Shown here: piece after piece, positions 36,408 through 45,679 of the stretch | How the letters are laid out: every line of letters starts with the position of its first letter | Numbering within the stretch: position 1 is the first letter of the stretch | Assembly (NCBI RefSeq): GCF_028290105.1 | Contig: NZ_JAQGKL010000203.1 | Coordinates: 1-51,999, forward strand | DNA from: Methylobacterium sp. | Lineage (GTDB): Bacteria > Pseudomonadota > Alphaproteobacteria > Rhizobiales > Beijerinckiaceae | DNA length: 51,999 nt | Reading direction: 5' to 3' | The notes under the pieces: model-generated | What the model was told of the DNA's origin: nothing | The model's database searches: none | Seen by the model: only the letters and a program-made list of their open reading frames with translations | Program-made: the position numbers and the translations under genes

Positions 36408-36884
36408 CTAGCCCTTCGCCGGGACCGAAACCGGAGCCCGCGAGCGCTGGATGAAGTGGTTGCCCTCCATCTGCGTGAAGGCCTGCAGGAGCCCCACGGC
36501 GCCCGAGATAGACATCGTGGTGGGATCGAGCTTCGCCTTGGGGCCAAACTGGAGATAGAGCTCGTCCAAGGCCTCGGAGCGTCCGGCATAGCCGACGGTC
36601 CAGCCGCGGAACTCGCGCCGCTCGACCACGCGAGCCGAGACCAGCACCATGGCGTTGTGGCGGCTGTCGGCGGCCAGGGTCCAGAGCTGTTCGGAGAGGG
36701 CCGCCGTCTCGCCCTCCATTCCCTGCAGGAAGAACTTTTCGTTGAAGATCAGGGCCCCCGTGAAGCCCGAGGCGCGATCGTAGCGACTGCACGAGGCGAG
36801 GATGTCTCGCACCATCTCCCGCATGGCATCGCCTTGCAACGTCAGGAGGTTGTGACTGTAGAAGACAATCTGCGAGACGGACAT
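36408..36884 (-). CDS. BLUF-domain blue-light sensor
   Basis: The 158-aa product is a single BLUF domain (about 4-100) with a C-terminal extension of about 55 residues. Conserved residues are the photoactive Tyr9 in QIVFYS, Gln54 in FFLQGMEGE, and Trp95 in FRGWTVG. The flavin-contacting asparagines known from PixD (N31, N32) correspond to Tyr35 and Asp36 in SRYDRASGFTG, so a key contact is substituted. No output domain is attached; it may act on a partner or multimerise. GAGGA lies 7 bases before the ATG; the longer open frame upstream is not domain-like. It lies between pyrH and frr. Confidence 0.9.
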   Translation of the reverse strand: MSVSQIVFYSHNLLTLQGDAMREMVRDILASCSRYDRASGFTGALIFNEKFFLQGMEGETAALSEQLWTLAADSRHNAMVLVSARVVERREFRGWTVGYAGRSEALDELYLQFGPKAKLDPTTMSISGAVGLLQAFTQMEGNHFIQRSRAPVSVPAKG

Positions 36885-37055
36885 GCTTCGTCCTCGGCAG
36901 TCGTCACGACAGACTGCTGGTGGATACTCGGTCCCAGCAGACACGATATTGATAAACAAATGATCATTATGGATCTTGGAGGCCTCGGACGGCCACCCGA
37001 GAACATCGTCCACGCGCATCAATTGCATCGCGTCGCGGGACACACCTCGTGGGAA

Positions 37056-37778
37056 TCACGGGACCACTTGGGTCGACGGGGCCGCTCCCGTCAGGATCGC
37101 CTTGATCGAACTCGGTGCGTGGACGGAGCCGACCACGATGGACAGCCGGCTCTCGCGAGCGAGCGCGAAGGCGGCGGTGTCCATCACCTTGAGGTCGCGG
37201 GCGATGGCCTCGTCGTGGGTCAGGCGGTCGTAGCGGGTGGCGGTCGGGTCCTGCTTCGGGTCTGCGGAATAGACGCCGTCCACCTGCGTCGCCTTGAGCA
37301 CCGCGTCGCAGCGCAATTCGGCTGCCCGCAGGACGGCTGCGGTGTCCGTGGTGAAGAACGGGTTGCCGGTGCCGCCGGCGAGCACGATGACCTGGCCCTT
37401 GTCGAGGTGGTGCAAGGCGGGCTGGCGCGCGAAGGTCTCGCAGATCGTCGGCATCGACACCGCCGACATGGTGCGGGCTGGAACACCGGCGGCGTTGAGC
37501 GCGGTCTCCAGCGCCAGGGAGTTCATGACGGTCGCCATCATGCCAAGCGAATCGCCCGTGGCGCGGTCGATCCAGCCGGCGGCCGAAATGCGCGCCCCCC
37601 GGATCATGTTGCCGCCGCCGACCACCAGCGCGATCTGGATGCCGGCCTCGCGGGTGCGGGCGATGTCGTCGGCGATGCCCGCGAGGGTCGGGGGGTGCAG
37701 CCAGTATCCATCCGGGGCAGCCAGGGCCTCGCCGGAGAGCTTCACGAGGACACGGCGAAACAATGTGGTCTCCGGCAT
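37056..37778 (-). CDS. pyrH: Uridylate kinase PyrH
   Basis: Phosphorylates UMP to UDP; bacterial PyrH is allosterically controlled by GTP and UTP. The 240-aa product has RVLVKLSGEALA, VVGGGNMIRGARISAAGWIDR, the ADHMGM-like TGDSLGMMATVMNSLAL, LAGGTGNPFFTTDTAAVLRA and KATQVDGVYSADPK. The long open frame upstream is not conserved; GAGGGGA stands 9 bases before this ATG. It follows tsf after 156 bp. Confidence 0.97.
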   Translation of the reverse strand: MPETTLFRRVLVKLSGEALAAPDGYWLHPPTLAGIADDIARTREAGIQIALVVGGGNMIRGARISAAGWIDRATGDSLGMMATVMNSLALETALNAAGVPARTMSAVSMPTICETFARQPALHHLDKGQVIVLAGGTGNPFFTTDTAAVLRAAELRCDAVLKATQVDGVYSADPKQDPTATRYDRLTHDEAIARDLKVMDTAAFALARESRLSIVVGSVHAPSSIKAILTGAAPSTQVVP

Positions 37779-37934
37779 CGAGCCAGTCCCCTCAAACCCG
37801 GCTCGGACGAAGAGCGGGAAGCCAATCGGAAGCGGAGGGGTGTCTAGCCCAAGGCAGGCCGGAACGTCGAGGGGCGGCGGCATCCCTGCCACCGCCCCTG
37901 TCGTGAATATCGACGCTTTCGCGGCGGTCTGACC

Positions 37935-38858
37935 TCAGCCGCGGGCGGCGGCAGCCACCTCGGCGGCGAAATCGGGGGCCTCTTCCTTCTCGATGCCCTC
38001 GCCGAGCGCGTAGCGCACGAAGCCGGTGAGCTTGACGGCGGAGCCGGCCTTGCCTTCGGCCTCCTTGAGGACCTGGGAGATGGTCTTCGAGCCGTCGTGC
38101 ACGAAGGGCTGCTCCAGGAGGGTGACCTCCTTGTAGTAGCTCTTCAGGCCGCTCTCGACGATCTTGGCAAGCACGTTCTCGGGCTTGCCGGCGTTCTTCT
38201 CGCGCAGGATGTTGATCTCGCGGTCGAGGGTCGCCTGATCGACGCCGGCGGCATCGAGCGCCACCGGGTTGGTCGCGGCGACGTGCATGGCGATCTGGCG
38301 GCCGAGGGTGGAGAGCACCTCGACGTCGCCCTCGGACTCGAGGGCGACGAGCACACCGATCTTGCCGAGACCCTCGACGACCTGACCGTGAACGTAGGAC
38401 GCGATCACGCCCTTGGTCACGTCGAGCTTGGCGACGCGACGCAGCGTCATGTTCTCGCCGATGGTGGCGATCAGGCTCGACAGGCTGTCCTTGACGGTGG
38501 TCGAGGCGCCGGGGAACGTGGCGGCTTCGAGGCCCTCCAGCGTGCCGTCCGTGTTCAGCGCCAGCTTGGCGGCCTCCCGGGCGAAGGCCTGGAAGCTGTC
38601 GTTGCGGGCGACGAAGTCGGTCTCGGAATTCACCTCGACGATGGCGGCGTGATGGCCGGCGGATTCGACGGCGACGAGGCCCTCGGCGGCGACGCGGCCG
38701 GCCTTCTTGGCGGCCTTGGCGAGGCCCTTCTTGCGCAGCCAGTCGACGGCGGCTTCGATGTCGCCATCCGTCTCGTTGAGCGCGCCCTTGCAGTCCATCA
38801 TGCCCGCGCCGGTCTTCTCGCGGAGCTCTTTCACCAATGCGGCGGTGATGTTGGCCAT
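37935..38858 (-). CDS. tsf: Elongation factor Ts
   Basis: Nucleotide-exchange factor for EF-Tu. The 307-aa product has the N-terminal TDF motif region [18 protein letters not shown] and [18 protein letters not shown], and the coiled-coil and C-terminal modules with [21 protein letters not shown] precedes the ATG. It follows rpsB after 172 bp of leader containing several hairpins, as expected for a separately tuned gene in the rpsB-tsf pair. Confidence 0.98.
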   Translation of the reverse strand: MANITAALVKELREKTGAGMMDCKGALNETDGDIEAAVDWLRKKGLAKAAKKAGRVAAEGLVAVESAGHHAAIVEVNSETDFVARNDSFQAFAREAAKLALNTDGTLEGLEAATFPGASTTVKDSLSSLIATIGENMTLRRVAKLDVTKGVIASYVHGQVVEGLGKIGVLVALESEGDVEVLSTLGRQIAMHVAATNPVALDAAGVDQATLDREINILREKNAGKPENVLAKIVESGLKSYYKEVTLLEQPFVHDGSKTISQVLKEAEGKAGSAVKLTGFVRYALGEGIEKEEAPDFAAEVAAAARG

Positions 38859-38889
38859 GGCGGGTCCTTTCTGTAATTCGTTGGAATGC

Positions 38890-38914
38890 GAAGCTTTCCG
38901 ATGGGAAAAGCTTC
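38890..38914 (-). other. Hairpin in the tsf leader
   Basis: GAAGCTTTCC and GGAAAAGCTTC pair over 10 bp with one bulged base around a GATG loop, about 30 bp before the tsf start. It is close enough to affect initiation, but it has no T-run. Confidence 0.45.
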
Positions 38915-38940
38915 CAAAGCGATCATCACTTGAAGCGACT

Positions 38941-39019
38941 GAGCCCGGCGCTCTGGAAAAGCACCGGGCTTCAGGATGCAGTGTCCGGCCTGCCGGTGGC
39001 GGCCCGATGACGGGCCGCC
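38941..39019 (-). terminator. Two tandem hairpins between rpsB and tsf
   Basis: GGCGGCCCG/CGGGCCGCC with an ATGA loop (38998-39019, perfect 9 bp) lies directly after the rpsB stop. AGCCCGG-GCT/AGC-CCGGGCT with one mismatch (38942-38970) follows. Neither has a T-tract, so they fit partial attenuation or 3'-end protection of rpsB mRNA better than complete termination. Confidence 0.5.
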
Positions 39020-39030
39020 GAAGTCCGGGA

Positions 39031-40098
39031 TCAGGCGGTGGCGGCGGCCTCGGCGAAGCCACGAGCCTGCTCGATCCAGCCATCACGGCCGATGCGGCCG
39101 TTGAGCTTCAGATCGGCATCGACCTTGGCGACATCGGCTTCGCTCATCGCGACAAGCTGCCAGTAATGGTAGATGCCCGCCTCGTTGAGCTTCTGCACGA
39201 TCTGGGGACCGGCGCCGTGGAGCTTCGACAGGTCGTCCGGCGCACCGCGCGGGGCCGACAGCAGCTCGAAATGCTCGGTGGACTCGACCAGGGCCGCGAC
39301 CTCGGCCTGCGTGACCGAGCCGGACTCGATGGAGGCGGCCGCCTCCTCGTGAACCGGCAGCTCCTCGGCGGTCGGCTCCTCGGACGCGCCGAGGTCGATG
39401 CCGAGCGAGCCCTGGCCGCGCGAGATGCCGTCGATGGCGGCGCGGGCGATCAGGTCGCAGTAGAGGGCGATGGCGCGGCCGGCGTCATCGTTGGCGGGCA
39501 CGACGTAGGTGATGCCGTCCGGGTTGCAGTTGGTGTCGACGATGGCCGCCACCGGGATGCCGAGACGCTGGGCCTCCTTGATCGCGAGCTGCTCCTTGTT
39601 CGTGTCGATCACGAACAGAAGATCCGGCACGCCGCCCATGTCCTTGATGCCGCCGAGGGCCTTCTCGAGCTTGTCCTTCTCGCGGCCGAGCATCAGACGC
39701 TCCTTCTTGGTGAGGCCCTGGGCCCCGCCGTCGAGGGTCTCGTCGACCTTGCGCAGACGCGCGATCGAGCCCGAGATGGTCTTCCAGTTGGTCAGCATGC
39801 CGCCGAGCCAGCGGGAGTTGACGTAGTACTGAGCCGAACGCTTGGCGGCTTCCGCAATGGTGTCGGCGGCCTGGCGCTTCGTGCCGACGAACAGCACGCG
39901 TCCGCCCTTGGCCACGGTGTCGCTCACGGCCTGCAGGGCCTGGTGGAGGGCCGGCACCGTCTGGGCGAGGTCGATGATGTGGATGTTATTGCGCGTGCCG
40001 AAGATGTAGGACTGCATCTTCGGGTTCCAGCGGTGGGACTGGTGTCCGAAATGGGCGCCGGCCTCGAGAAGCTGACGCATGGTGAAATCGACGGCCAT
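39031..40098 (-). CDS. rpsB: 30S ribosomal protein S2 with extra C-terminal helical domain
   Basis: The first 230 residues are normal S2: [46 protein letters not shown] and [14 protein letters not shown]. The 355-aa product then has an acidic linker and a separate domain from about residue 288 ([20 protein letters not shown] and [16 protein letters not shown]). This resembles the small helix-hairpin domain added to NuoE and L21 in many alphaproteobacteria. Its role on the ribosome is unknown. E. coli S2 is 241 aa. Confidence 0.97.
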   Translation of the reverse strand: MAVDFTMRQLLEAGAHFGHQSHRWNPKMQSYIFGTRNNIHIIDLAQTVPALHQALQAVSDTVAKGGRVLFVGTKRQAADTIAEAAKRSAQYYVNSRWLGGMLTNWKTISGSIARLRKVDETLDGGAQGLTKKERLMLGREKDKLEKALGGIKDMGGVPDLLFVIDTNKEQLAIKEAQRLGIPVAAIVDTNCNPDGITYVVPANDDAGRAIALYCDLIARAAIDGISRGQGSLGIDLGASEEPTAEELPVHEEAAASIESGSVTQAEVAALVESTEHFELLSAPRGAPDDLSKLHGAGPQIVQKLNEAGIYHYWQLVAMSEADVAKVDADLKLNGRIGRDGWIEQARGFAEAAATA

Positions 40099-40166
40099 GT
40101 CTGTGTACTCTCCGGTTGATACCGCCGCGGAGGAAGCGATCGTGCCGATACGGCAACGACCACCGG

Positions 40167-40189
40167 AAAAACCTCATTCAGGCATGAGG
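40167..40189 (-). terminator. Terminator or attenuator upstream of rpsB
   Basis: On the - strand CCTCAT and ATGAGG pair around GCCTGA and are followed by five T. It lies 99 bp after the PH-domain gene and 69 bp before the rpsB start, so it may end the first transcript or attenuate rpsB. Confidence 0.6.
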
Positions 40190-40287
40190 CCAACTCCGCG
40201 TGTGGAATGGGCGGGGCCTTAACAGAGGCCGACGCCCGAGGCAAGGTTTTCGCCAAGGCCCGGGACCGCCGGGGCGATGGGCGTACG

Positions 40288-40662
40288 TCAGCGGATCGAC
40301 GCCGCGATCGCCTGCTGGATCCCCAGAATGTTCGCCCCCCGCTTCAGGGTCTTGCGGATCGGCTCGGACCGGCCCGACACCCAGATCGCGAGTTCCGAAT
40401 CGAGGTCGAAGCTTCCCGCAGTCTCCACCGAGAACGACGTGATCGCCCGGTAGGGGACCGTGAGGTAGGAGACCTTGCGGCCGGTGATGCCCTGCTTGTC
40501 CACCAGGATCAGGCGGCGGTCGGTGAAGACGATCAGGTCGCGGATCAGCCGGAAGGCGATCTGGACCGGTTCGCCCTGGGTGAGGATGCCGGCGAGCTGC
40601 TCGTTCACCTCCGCGGGCGAGAGATCGCTGCCGTGCCCGAGCAGTCCATCGAGAAAACCCAT
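40288..40662 (-). CDS. Bacterial PH-domain protein (bPH_1 type)
   Basis: The 124-aa product matches the small bacterial pleckstrin-homology-like family seen in YvbH N-terminal regions. It has an N-terminal helix ([20 protein letters not shown]), then strands with [20 protein letters not shown] and [15 protein letters not shown], and a C-terminal helix. No signal peptide or membrane segment is present. The function is unknown. GAGGGGG lies about 12 bases before the ATG. It lies upstream of rpsB and is divergent from pdxJ. Confidence 0.85.
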   Translation of the reverse strand: MGFLDGLLGHGSDLSPAEVNEQLAGILTQGEPVQIAFRLIRDLIVFTDRRLILVDKQGITGRKVSYLTVPYRAITSFSVETAGSFDLDSELAIWVSGRSEPIRKTLKRGANILGIQQAIAASIR

Positions 40663-40756
40663 CGCGCGCCGTATCCCCCTCAAGCATCCTTCTCCCTATG
40701 TAGGAGCGCGTTCGTTCCCTGTCAGGGCACCGCGCCCGCGTCCGGAGTCCGCCTCG

Positions 40757-41518
40757 ATGTCCTCTCCCACCCGGTATCCCCATCGCCTGCGGCTCGGCGT
40801 CAACATCGACCACGTGGCGACGGTCCGGAATGCGCGCGGCGGCGCAGCGCCCGATCCGATTCGCGCCGCCCGGGAGGCGGTCGCGGCGGGAGCCGACGGG
40901 ATCACCGCGCACCTGCGCGAGGACCGGCGCCACATCCGCGACGCCGACATGGAGATTCTGGCGCGCATCCTCGACGTGCCGCTCAACTTCGAGATGGCGG
41001 CAACGGACGAGATGATCGGCATGGCGGTTCGCCTGAGGCCCCATGCGGCCTGTCTGGTGCCGGAGAAGCGCGAGGAGCGTACCACGGAAGGGGGTCTCGA
41101 CATCGTCGGCGCGCACGATTCGCTCCTGCCCCGCATCGGACGCCTGACCGATGCCGGCATCCGCGTCTCGCTCTTCGTCGAGCCGGACGAGGCGGTGATG
41201 GATGCGGCCAGACGGCTCGGCGCGCCGGTGGTCGAGTTGCACACGGGCAGCTACTGCGAGGCTGTCGCCAGCGGCGATGCCGGACGGACGGCGCGCGAAC
41301 TCGCCCGGATCACCCGCGCGGCGGCTTACGGCGCCGGCCTCGGCCTGGAGATCCATGCCGGGCACGGCCTCGCCCTCGACAGCGTCGGGCCGGTGGCGGC
41401 GCTGCCGGAGATCGCAGAACTGAACATCGGCCACGCGCTGATCGGCGAGGCGATCTTCGTCGGCTTGAGCCAGGCCATCCGCGACATGCGCGCCGCCATG
41501 GACAGAGCACGGACATGA
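40757..41518 (+). CDS. pdxJ: Pyridoxine 5'-phosphate synthase PdxJ
   Basis: Condenses 1-deoxyxylulose 5-phosphate with 3-amino-2-oxopropyl phosphate to pyridoxine phosphate. The 253-aa TIM barrel has [61 protein letters not shown] and [12 protein letters not shown]. The open frame extends upstream, but this ATG gives the family length. It uses DXP, the substrate of dxr in this window. Its TGA overlaps the acpS start as ATGA. Confidence 0.97.
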   Translation: MSSPTRYPHRLRLGVNIDHVATVRNARGGAAPDPIRAAREAVAAGADGITAHLREDRRHIRDADMEILARILDVPLNFEMAATDEMIGMAVRLRPHAACLVPEKREERTTEGGLDIVGAHDSLLPRIGRLTDAGIRVSLFVEPDEAVMDAARRLGAPVVELHTGSYCEAVASGDAGRTARELARITRAAAYGAGLGLEIHAGHGLALDSVGPVAALPEIAELNIGHALIGEAIFVGLSQAIRDMRAAMDRART

Positions 41519-41928
41519 TCCTCGGCATCGGCTCCGACCTCTGCGACATTCGCCGGATCGAGAAGTCGCTGGACCGCTACGGCGAGCGCTTCACCCACAG
41601 GGTCTTCACCGAGGGCGAGCGGGCGAGATGCGACGCCCGGGCCGGGCGCGCGCCCTCCTACGCCCGCCGCTTCGCCGCAAAGGAGGCCTGCGCCAAGGCC
41701 CTCGGCACCGGCATCGCCCAGGGTGTGTTCTGGCGCGACATGGAGGTGGTGAACCTGCCCGGCGGACGTCCGACCCTGCGCCTGACGGGTGCGGCGGCCG
41801 AACACCTCGCCGCGATGATGCCGGCGGGCCACGCGCCGAAGGTACACATCACGCTGACCGACGACCCGCCGATGGCCCAGGCCTTCGTGATCATCGAAGC
41901 GGTGCCGGACGGCACGGCGGGAACTTAG
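41515..41928 (+). CDS. acpS: Holo-ACP synthase AcpS
   Basis: Transfers 4'-phosphopantetheine from CoA to apo-ACP, enabling fatty-acid and lipid A synthesis. The 137-aa product starts [19 protein letters not shown] with Mg-binding Asp8 and contains [18 protein letters not shown] with the conserved glutamate and lysine. Its start overlaps the pdxJ stop by four bases, and lepB follows, as in other Hyphomicrobiales. Confidence 0.97.
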   Translation: MILGIGSDLCDIRRIEKSLDRYGERFTHRVFTEGERARCDARAGRAPSYARRFAAKEACAKALGTGIAQGVFWRDMEVVNLPGGRPTLRLTGAAAEHLAAMMPAGHAPKVHITLTDDPPMAQAFVIIEAVPDGTAGT

Positions 41929-42045
41929 CCCGGAAGGCCCGTGCGTTGCGGCGCGTTTGCGCATGGTCTATGCCGCCGCTCGACCGTCGATGACGGGCGC
42001 CACCCGGATTTTCGGCGCTCGGCTCGGACCGGAGATGGCAGCCAG

Positions 42046-42846
42046 ATGGAACGTGCCCGCGTGGACCACCAGACGAAGCGTGACCTGAAAGCCGCCGAAG
42101 CCGGCACTTGGGCGAGCATCAAGGAAACGTTGAAGGTCGGCGGGCAGGCCCTGCTGATCGCCCTCGTGGTGCGCACGCTGCTGTTCCAGCCCTTCAACAT
42201 TCCGTCGGGCTCGCTGGTGCCGACCCTGTTGATCGGTGACTATCTGTTCGTCTCCAAATATTCCTACGGCTACTCGAAATACTCCCTGCCCTTGAGCGAG
42301 TACCTGCCCTTCACGGCCGATGGCCGGGTCTGGGCGGCGACCCCGAAGCGCGGCGACATCGCGGTGTTCAAGCTGCCGAAGGACAATTCCACTGACTACA
42401 TCAAGCGGGTGATCGGCCTGCCGGGCGACAAGGTCCAGATGAAGGCGGGCCTGCTCTACATCAACGACGTGCCGGTCAAGCGCGAGAAGATCGCGCCGTT
42501 CGAGACCACCGGTCCCTATGGCGAGCAGGCCAAGGCCGAGCAGTACCTCGAGACCCTGCCCAACGGCGTCACCCACCGGGTGATCGAGCGCGACGGCGAC
42601 AACGGCTACTGGGACAACACCGAGCCCTACACCGTGCCGCAGGGCCGCTTCTTCATGATGGGCGACAACCGCGACAACTCGACCGATTCGCGCGATCTCG
42701 CCAATGTCGGCTTCGTGCCGTTCGAGAATTTCGTCGGCCGGGCGGAGATGATCTTCTTCTCCATCGACGAAGGCACGCCCGCGTGGCAGATCTGGAACTG
42801 GCCGGCGAAAGTCCGCTGGAACCGGCTGTTCACGGCCATCCACTAG
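42046..42846 (+). CDS. lepB: Signal peptidase I LepB
   Basis: Cleaves Sec and Tat signal peptides at the periplasmic face. The 266-aa product has one membrane helix (about 33-48), the catalytic serine in PSGSLVPTLL (Ser56), and the lysine in DYIKRVIGLPGD (Lys120). GDNRDNSTDSR forms box E. The open frame upstream is not conserved; GGAG lies 11 bases before this ATG. rnc begins 13 bp later. Confidence 0.97.
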   Translation: MERARVDHQTKRDLKAAEAGTWASIKETLKVGGQALLIALVVRTLLFQPFNIPSGSLVPTLLIGDYLFVSKYSYGYSKYSLPLSEYLPFTADGRVWAATPKRGDIAVFKLPKDNSTDYIKRVIGLPGDKVQMKAGLLYINDVPVKREKIAPFETTGPYGEQAKAEQYLETLPNGVTHRVIERDGDNGYWDNTEPYTVPQGRFFMMGDNRDNSTDSRDLANVGFVPFENFVGRAEMIFFSIDEGTPAWQIWNWPAKVRWNRLFTAIH

Positions 42847-42859
42847 GACCCGACGCATT

Positions 42860-43660
42860 GTGACCGAAGAGGCGCGTCCCTCCAGCCGGGCGCGGCGCGC
42901 GCCCCGTCCGAAGCCCAACCTCGCGGTGCTCGAGGCCCGGATCGGCCACGCCTTCGCCGATCCGAAGCTTCTCATCCTCGCGCTGACCCATGTGAGCAAG
43001 GCCGGCGGCAACGGACGCCTCGGCAGCTATCAGCGTCTGGAATTCCTCGGTGACCGGGTGCTGGGTCTCGCCATCGGCGACCTTCTCTACGAAGCATTCC
43101 CGGGCGCCGACGAGGGTGAACTCTCGCGACGTCTCGCCGGCCTCGTGCGGCGTGAGACCTGTGCGACCGTCGCCACGGCCTGGGACGTGGGCCCCCACCT
43201 CTCGCTCGGTCCCGGCGAGGTCCAGAGCGGCGGGCGCCGCAACCAGACCATCCTGGCCGATGTCTGCGAATCGATCCTCGGCGCGGTGTTCCTCGACGCC
43301 GGCTACGAGGCGGCCAAGGCGATCGTGAACGCGGCCTTCACCCCCGACACCGACACCGCCGCTCCGCGCGGCCGGGACGCCAAGTCGGCCCTGCAGGAAT
43401 GGGCCATGGCCCGCGCCCTGCCGATCCCGTTCTACGAGGTCGTCGAGCGCTCCGGCCCTGACCACGCCCCGGTCTTCCACATCGCCGTGCGTGTCGAGGG
43501 CCTCGCGCCCGGCATCGGCGTCGGGCCCTCGAAACGCCTCGCCGAGCAGGAGGCCGCCCGCCTCGTGCTGGGCCGCGAGGTCCACGGCCTCCACCCCTCC
43601 GGCACCGCAACCATGGAGACGTCGGCGGACGTCGATGAAGGACACGCCTCCGATGCCTGA
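42860..43660 (+). CDS. rnc: Ribonuclease III
   Basis: Double-strand-specific endonuclease for rRNA processing and mRNA turnover. The 266-aa product has the catalytic signature QRLEFLGDRVLGLAIGDLLY, the second acidic cluster in DVCESILGAVFLDAGYE, and a C-terminal double-stranded RNA-binding domain (SALQEWAMARALPIPFYEV and SKRLAEQEAARLVL). The GTG start is the only suitable in-frame codon. The end overlaps the start of era. Confidence 0.97.
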   Translation: MTEEARPSSRARRAPRPKPNLAVLEARIGHAFADPKLLILALTHVSKAGGNGRLGSYQRLEFLGDRVLGLAIGDLLYEAFPGADEGELSRRLAGLVRRETCATVATAWDVGPHLSLGPGEVQSGGRRNQTILADVCESILGAVFLDAGYEAAKAIVNAAFTPDTDTAAPRGRDAKSALQEWAMARALPIPFYEVVERSGPDHAPVFHIAVRVEGLAPGIGVGPSKRLAEQEAARLVLGREVHGLHPSGTATMETSADVDEGHASDA

Positions 43661-44630
43661 CGACGATTTCGAAACCGACGACGACGATTTCGCCCCGCCT
43701 CCGCTGCAGCCGCTACCGGCGGTGCCGATGCCGGAGAACACGACGGCCGGCTTCGTCGCCCTGATCGGCATTCCCAATGCCGGCAAGTCGACCCTGCTCA
43801 ACAGCCTCGTCGGCACCAAGGTCTCCATCGTCTCCCGCAAGGTGCAGACCACCCGCGCGCTGGTGCGCGGCATCGTCATGCACGAGGCCGCGCAGATCAT
43901 CCTGGTGGATACCCCCGGTATCTTCGCGCCCAAGCGACGCCTCGACCGGGCCATGGTGCATTCGGCCTGGAGCGGCGCTTCGGACGCCGACGCGGTCTGC
44001 CTGCTGATCGACGCGCGCAAAGGGGTCACCGAGGAGGTCGACGCGATTCTCGCAAAGCTTCCGGACGTGAAGCGTCCCAAGGTGCTGATCCTCAACAAGA
44101 TCGACCTGATCCCGCGCGATCGCCTGCTGGCGCTCGCGGCCTCGCTCAACGAGCGCATCCCGTTCCAGCACACCTTCATGGTCTCGGCCCTCAACGGCGA
44201 CGGGATCGAGACGCTGAAGTCGACGCTCGCCGGCATGATGCCCAAGAGCCCCTGGCTCTACCCGGAGGACCAGGTCTCGGACGCGCCGATCCGCATGCTG
44301 GCCGCCGAGATCACCCGCGAAAAGCTGTACGACCGCCTGCACGAGGAACTGCCCTATCGCTCGACGGTGGAGACCGACCAGTGGCAGGTCCGGACGGACG
44401 GCTCGGTCCGCATCGAGCAGACGATCTTCGTGGAGCGCGAGAGCCAGCGCTCCATCGTGCTCGGCAAGGGCGGCCAGACCATCAAGGCCATCGGCCAGGC
44501 CGCGCGCCGCGAGATCGCGGAAGCCGCCGAACAGACGGTCCACCTCTTCCTGCACGTCAAGGTGCGCGAAAACTGGGCGGACGATCCGGCGCGCTACCGG
44601 GAGATGGGTCTGGAGTTCCCGCGCGGCTGA
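43653..44630 (+). CDS. era: GTPase Era
   Basis: Assists 16S rRNA 3'-end maturation and 30S assembly. The 325-aa product has an acidic N-terminal extension of about 30 residues, G1 GIPNAGKST (39-47), G3 DTPGIF, G4 NKID and a C-terminal KH domain with GKGGQTIKAIGQAARREI. AAGGA 10 bases before this ATG favours it over the ATG at 43635. It overlaps rnc by 8 bp. recO, a frequent next gene, is absent. Confidence 0.96.
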   Translation: MPDDDFETDDDDFAPPPLQPLPAVPMPENTTAGFVALIGIPNAGKSTLLNSLVGTKVSIVSRKVQTTRALVRGIVMHEAAQIILVDTPGIFAPKRRLDRAMVHSAWSGASDADAVCLLIDARKGVTEEVDAILAKLPDVKRPKVLILNKIDLIPRDRLLALAASLNERIPFQHTFMVSALNGDGIETLKSTLAGMMPKSPWLYPEDQVSDAPIRMLAAEITREKLYDRLHEELPYRSTVETDQWQVRTDGSVRIEQTIFVERESQRSIVLGKGGQTIKAIGQAARREIAEAAEQTVHLFLHVKVRENWADDPARYREMGLEFPRG

Positions 44631-44659
44631 GCATGGGCTATGAGGAAAAGAGATCGGCC

Positions 44660-44682
44660 CTCGCGACGATTCTCGTCGCGGG
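44660..44682 (+). terminator. Hairpin after era
   Basis: A 10-bp stem (CTCGCGACGA/TCGTCGCGGG, one wobble) with a TTC loop lies 29 bp after the era stop. There is no T-run, so it is a weak terminator candidate closing the pdxJ-era operon. Confidence 0.45.
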
Positions 44683-44758
44683 CTGAGCCGAGCCTCCCGA
44701 ATTCCTGTCACGCCCTGAGCCGTCGAGGCGCGCGCGCCGTCGCGCCGGATCCGTTACG

Positions 44759-45679
44759 ATGTCCCTCATGTCCTTCTCGGAAGCCGTCTACGGCGCGCCG
44801 CCCCTGGAATTGGCCGCGGTGCCGGATTCCGCGACGCAGGTCTCGCCGCTGATCCCCGGCGCGGCCCGGCTCGAAGATGCCGCACCCGAAAGCCTGGAGC
44901 GGATCGATATCCTCGCGCCGGCCGGCACGATCGAGCGGCGGTACGTCCTGGCCCACGCGCTGCGGGCCCTGCGGCCCGGTGGGCGCCTGACTGCGCTGGC
45001 CCCGAAGGATCGTGGCGGAAGCCGGCTTGCCAAGGAGCTCGCCGGCTTCGGCTGCGCCGTGCATGAGGATGCGCGACGCCATCACCGCATCTGCGTGGTG
45101 TCGCGTCCCGAGGCCGTCACCGGAATCGCGGACGCGCTTCACGAGGGCGGCCCGCGTCATATCGACAATCTGGCGCTTTGCACCCAGGCCGGGATCTTCT
45201 CGTACGACCGACTCGATCCCGGCACCGGACTGCTGCTCGCAAGCCTGCCGCCGCTCGCCGGCAGCGGCGCCGATTTCGGCTGCGGCCTCGGCATCCTGGC
45301 CCGGGCGGTCCTGGCCTCGCCGAAGGTGACCGCCCTGACTTTGATCGACATCGACCGTCGCGCCGTCGAGATGGCGAAGCGCAATGTCGGCGATCCACGC
45401 GCGACCTTGCGCTGGGCCGACATCCGCACGGGGGACCTCGGTCTCGCCCGCCTCGACTTCGTGGTGATGAACCCGCCCTTCCACGACGGCGGGGCCGAGG
45501 ATCAAGCCTTGGGCCAGGCGTTCATCACCCGGGCAGCGGAGGCCTTGCGCCCCGGCGGCAGCCTCTGGCTCACCGCCAACACGCACCTGCCCTATGAGGC
45601 GCCCCTGAACGCGGCCTTCAAGAGCGTGGCGCTGAGGGCCTCGGCGGGCGGCTACAAGATCTACGAGGCGCGCCGGTGA
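44759..45679 (+). CDS. RsmC/RlmG-like rRNA (guanine-N2) methyltransferase
   Basis: The 306-aa product has a degenerate N-terminal methyltransferase-like half and a C-terminal MTS domain: SAM motif ADFGCGLGILARAV and catalytic NPPFHDGG (from Asn238), as in RsmC and RlmG, which methylate guanines of 16S and 23S rRNA. The exact target base cannot be told from sequence. Its TGA overlaps the start of the pseudouridine synthase gene as GTGA, so two RNA-modifying enzymes are translationally coupled. Confidence 0.88.
   Translation: MSLMSFSEAVYGAPPLELAAVPDSATQVSPLIPGAARLEDAAPESLERIDILAPAGTIERRYVLAHALRALRPGGRLTALAPKDRGGSRLAKELAGFGCAVHEDARRHHRICVVSRPEAVTGIADALHEGGPRHIDNLALCTQAGIFSYDRLDPGTGLLLASLPPLAGSGADFGCGLGILARAVLASPKVTALTLIDIDRRAVEMAKRNVGDPRATLRWADIRTGDLGLARLDFVVMNPPFHDGGAEDQALGQAFITRAAEALRPGGSLWLTANTHLPYEAPLNAAFKSVALRASAGGYKIYEARR

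Noticed and set aside
44633..44686. 17-codon open frame after era
   Set aside because: It coincides with a hairpin, has no conserved features and lacks a ribosome binding site.
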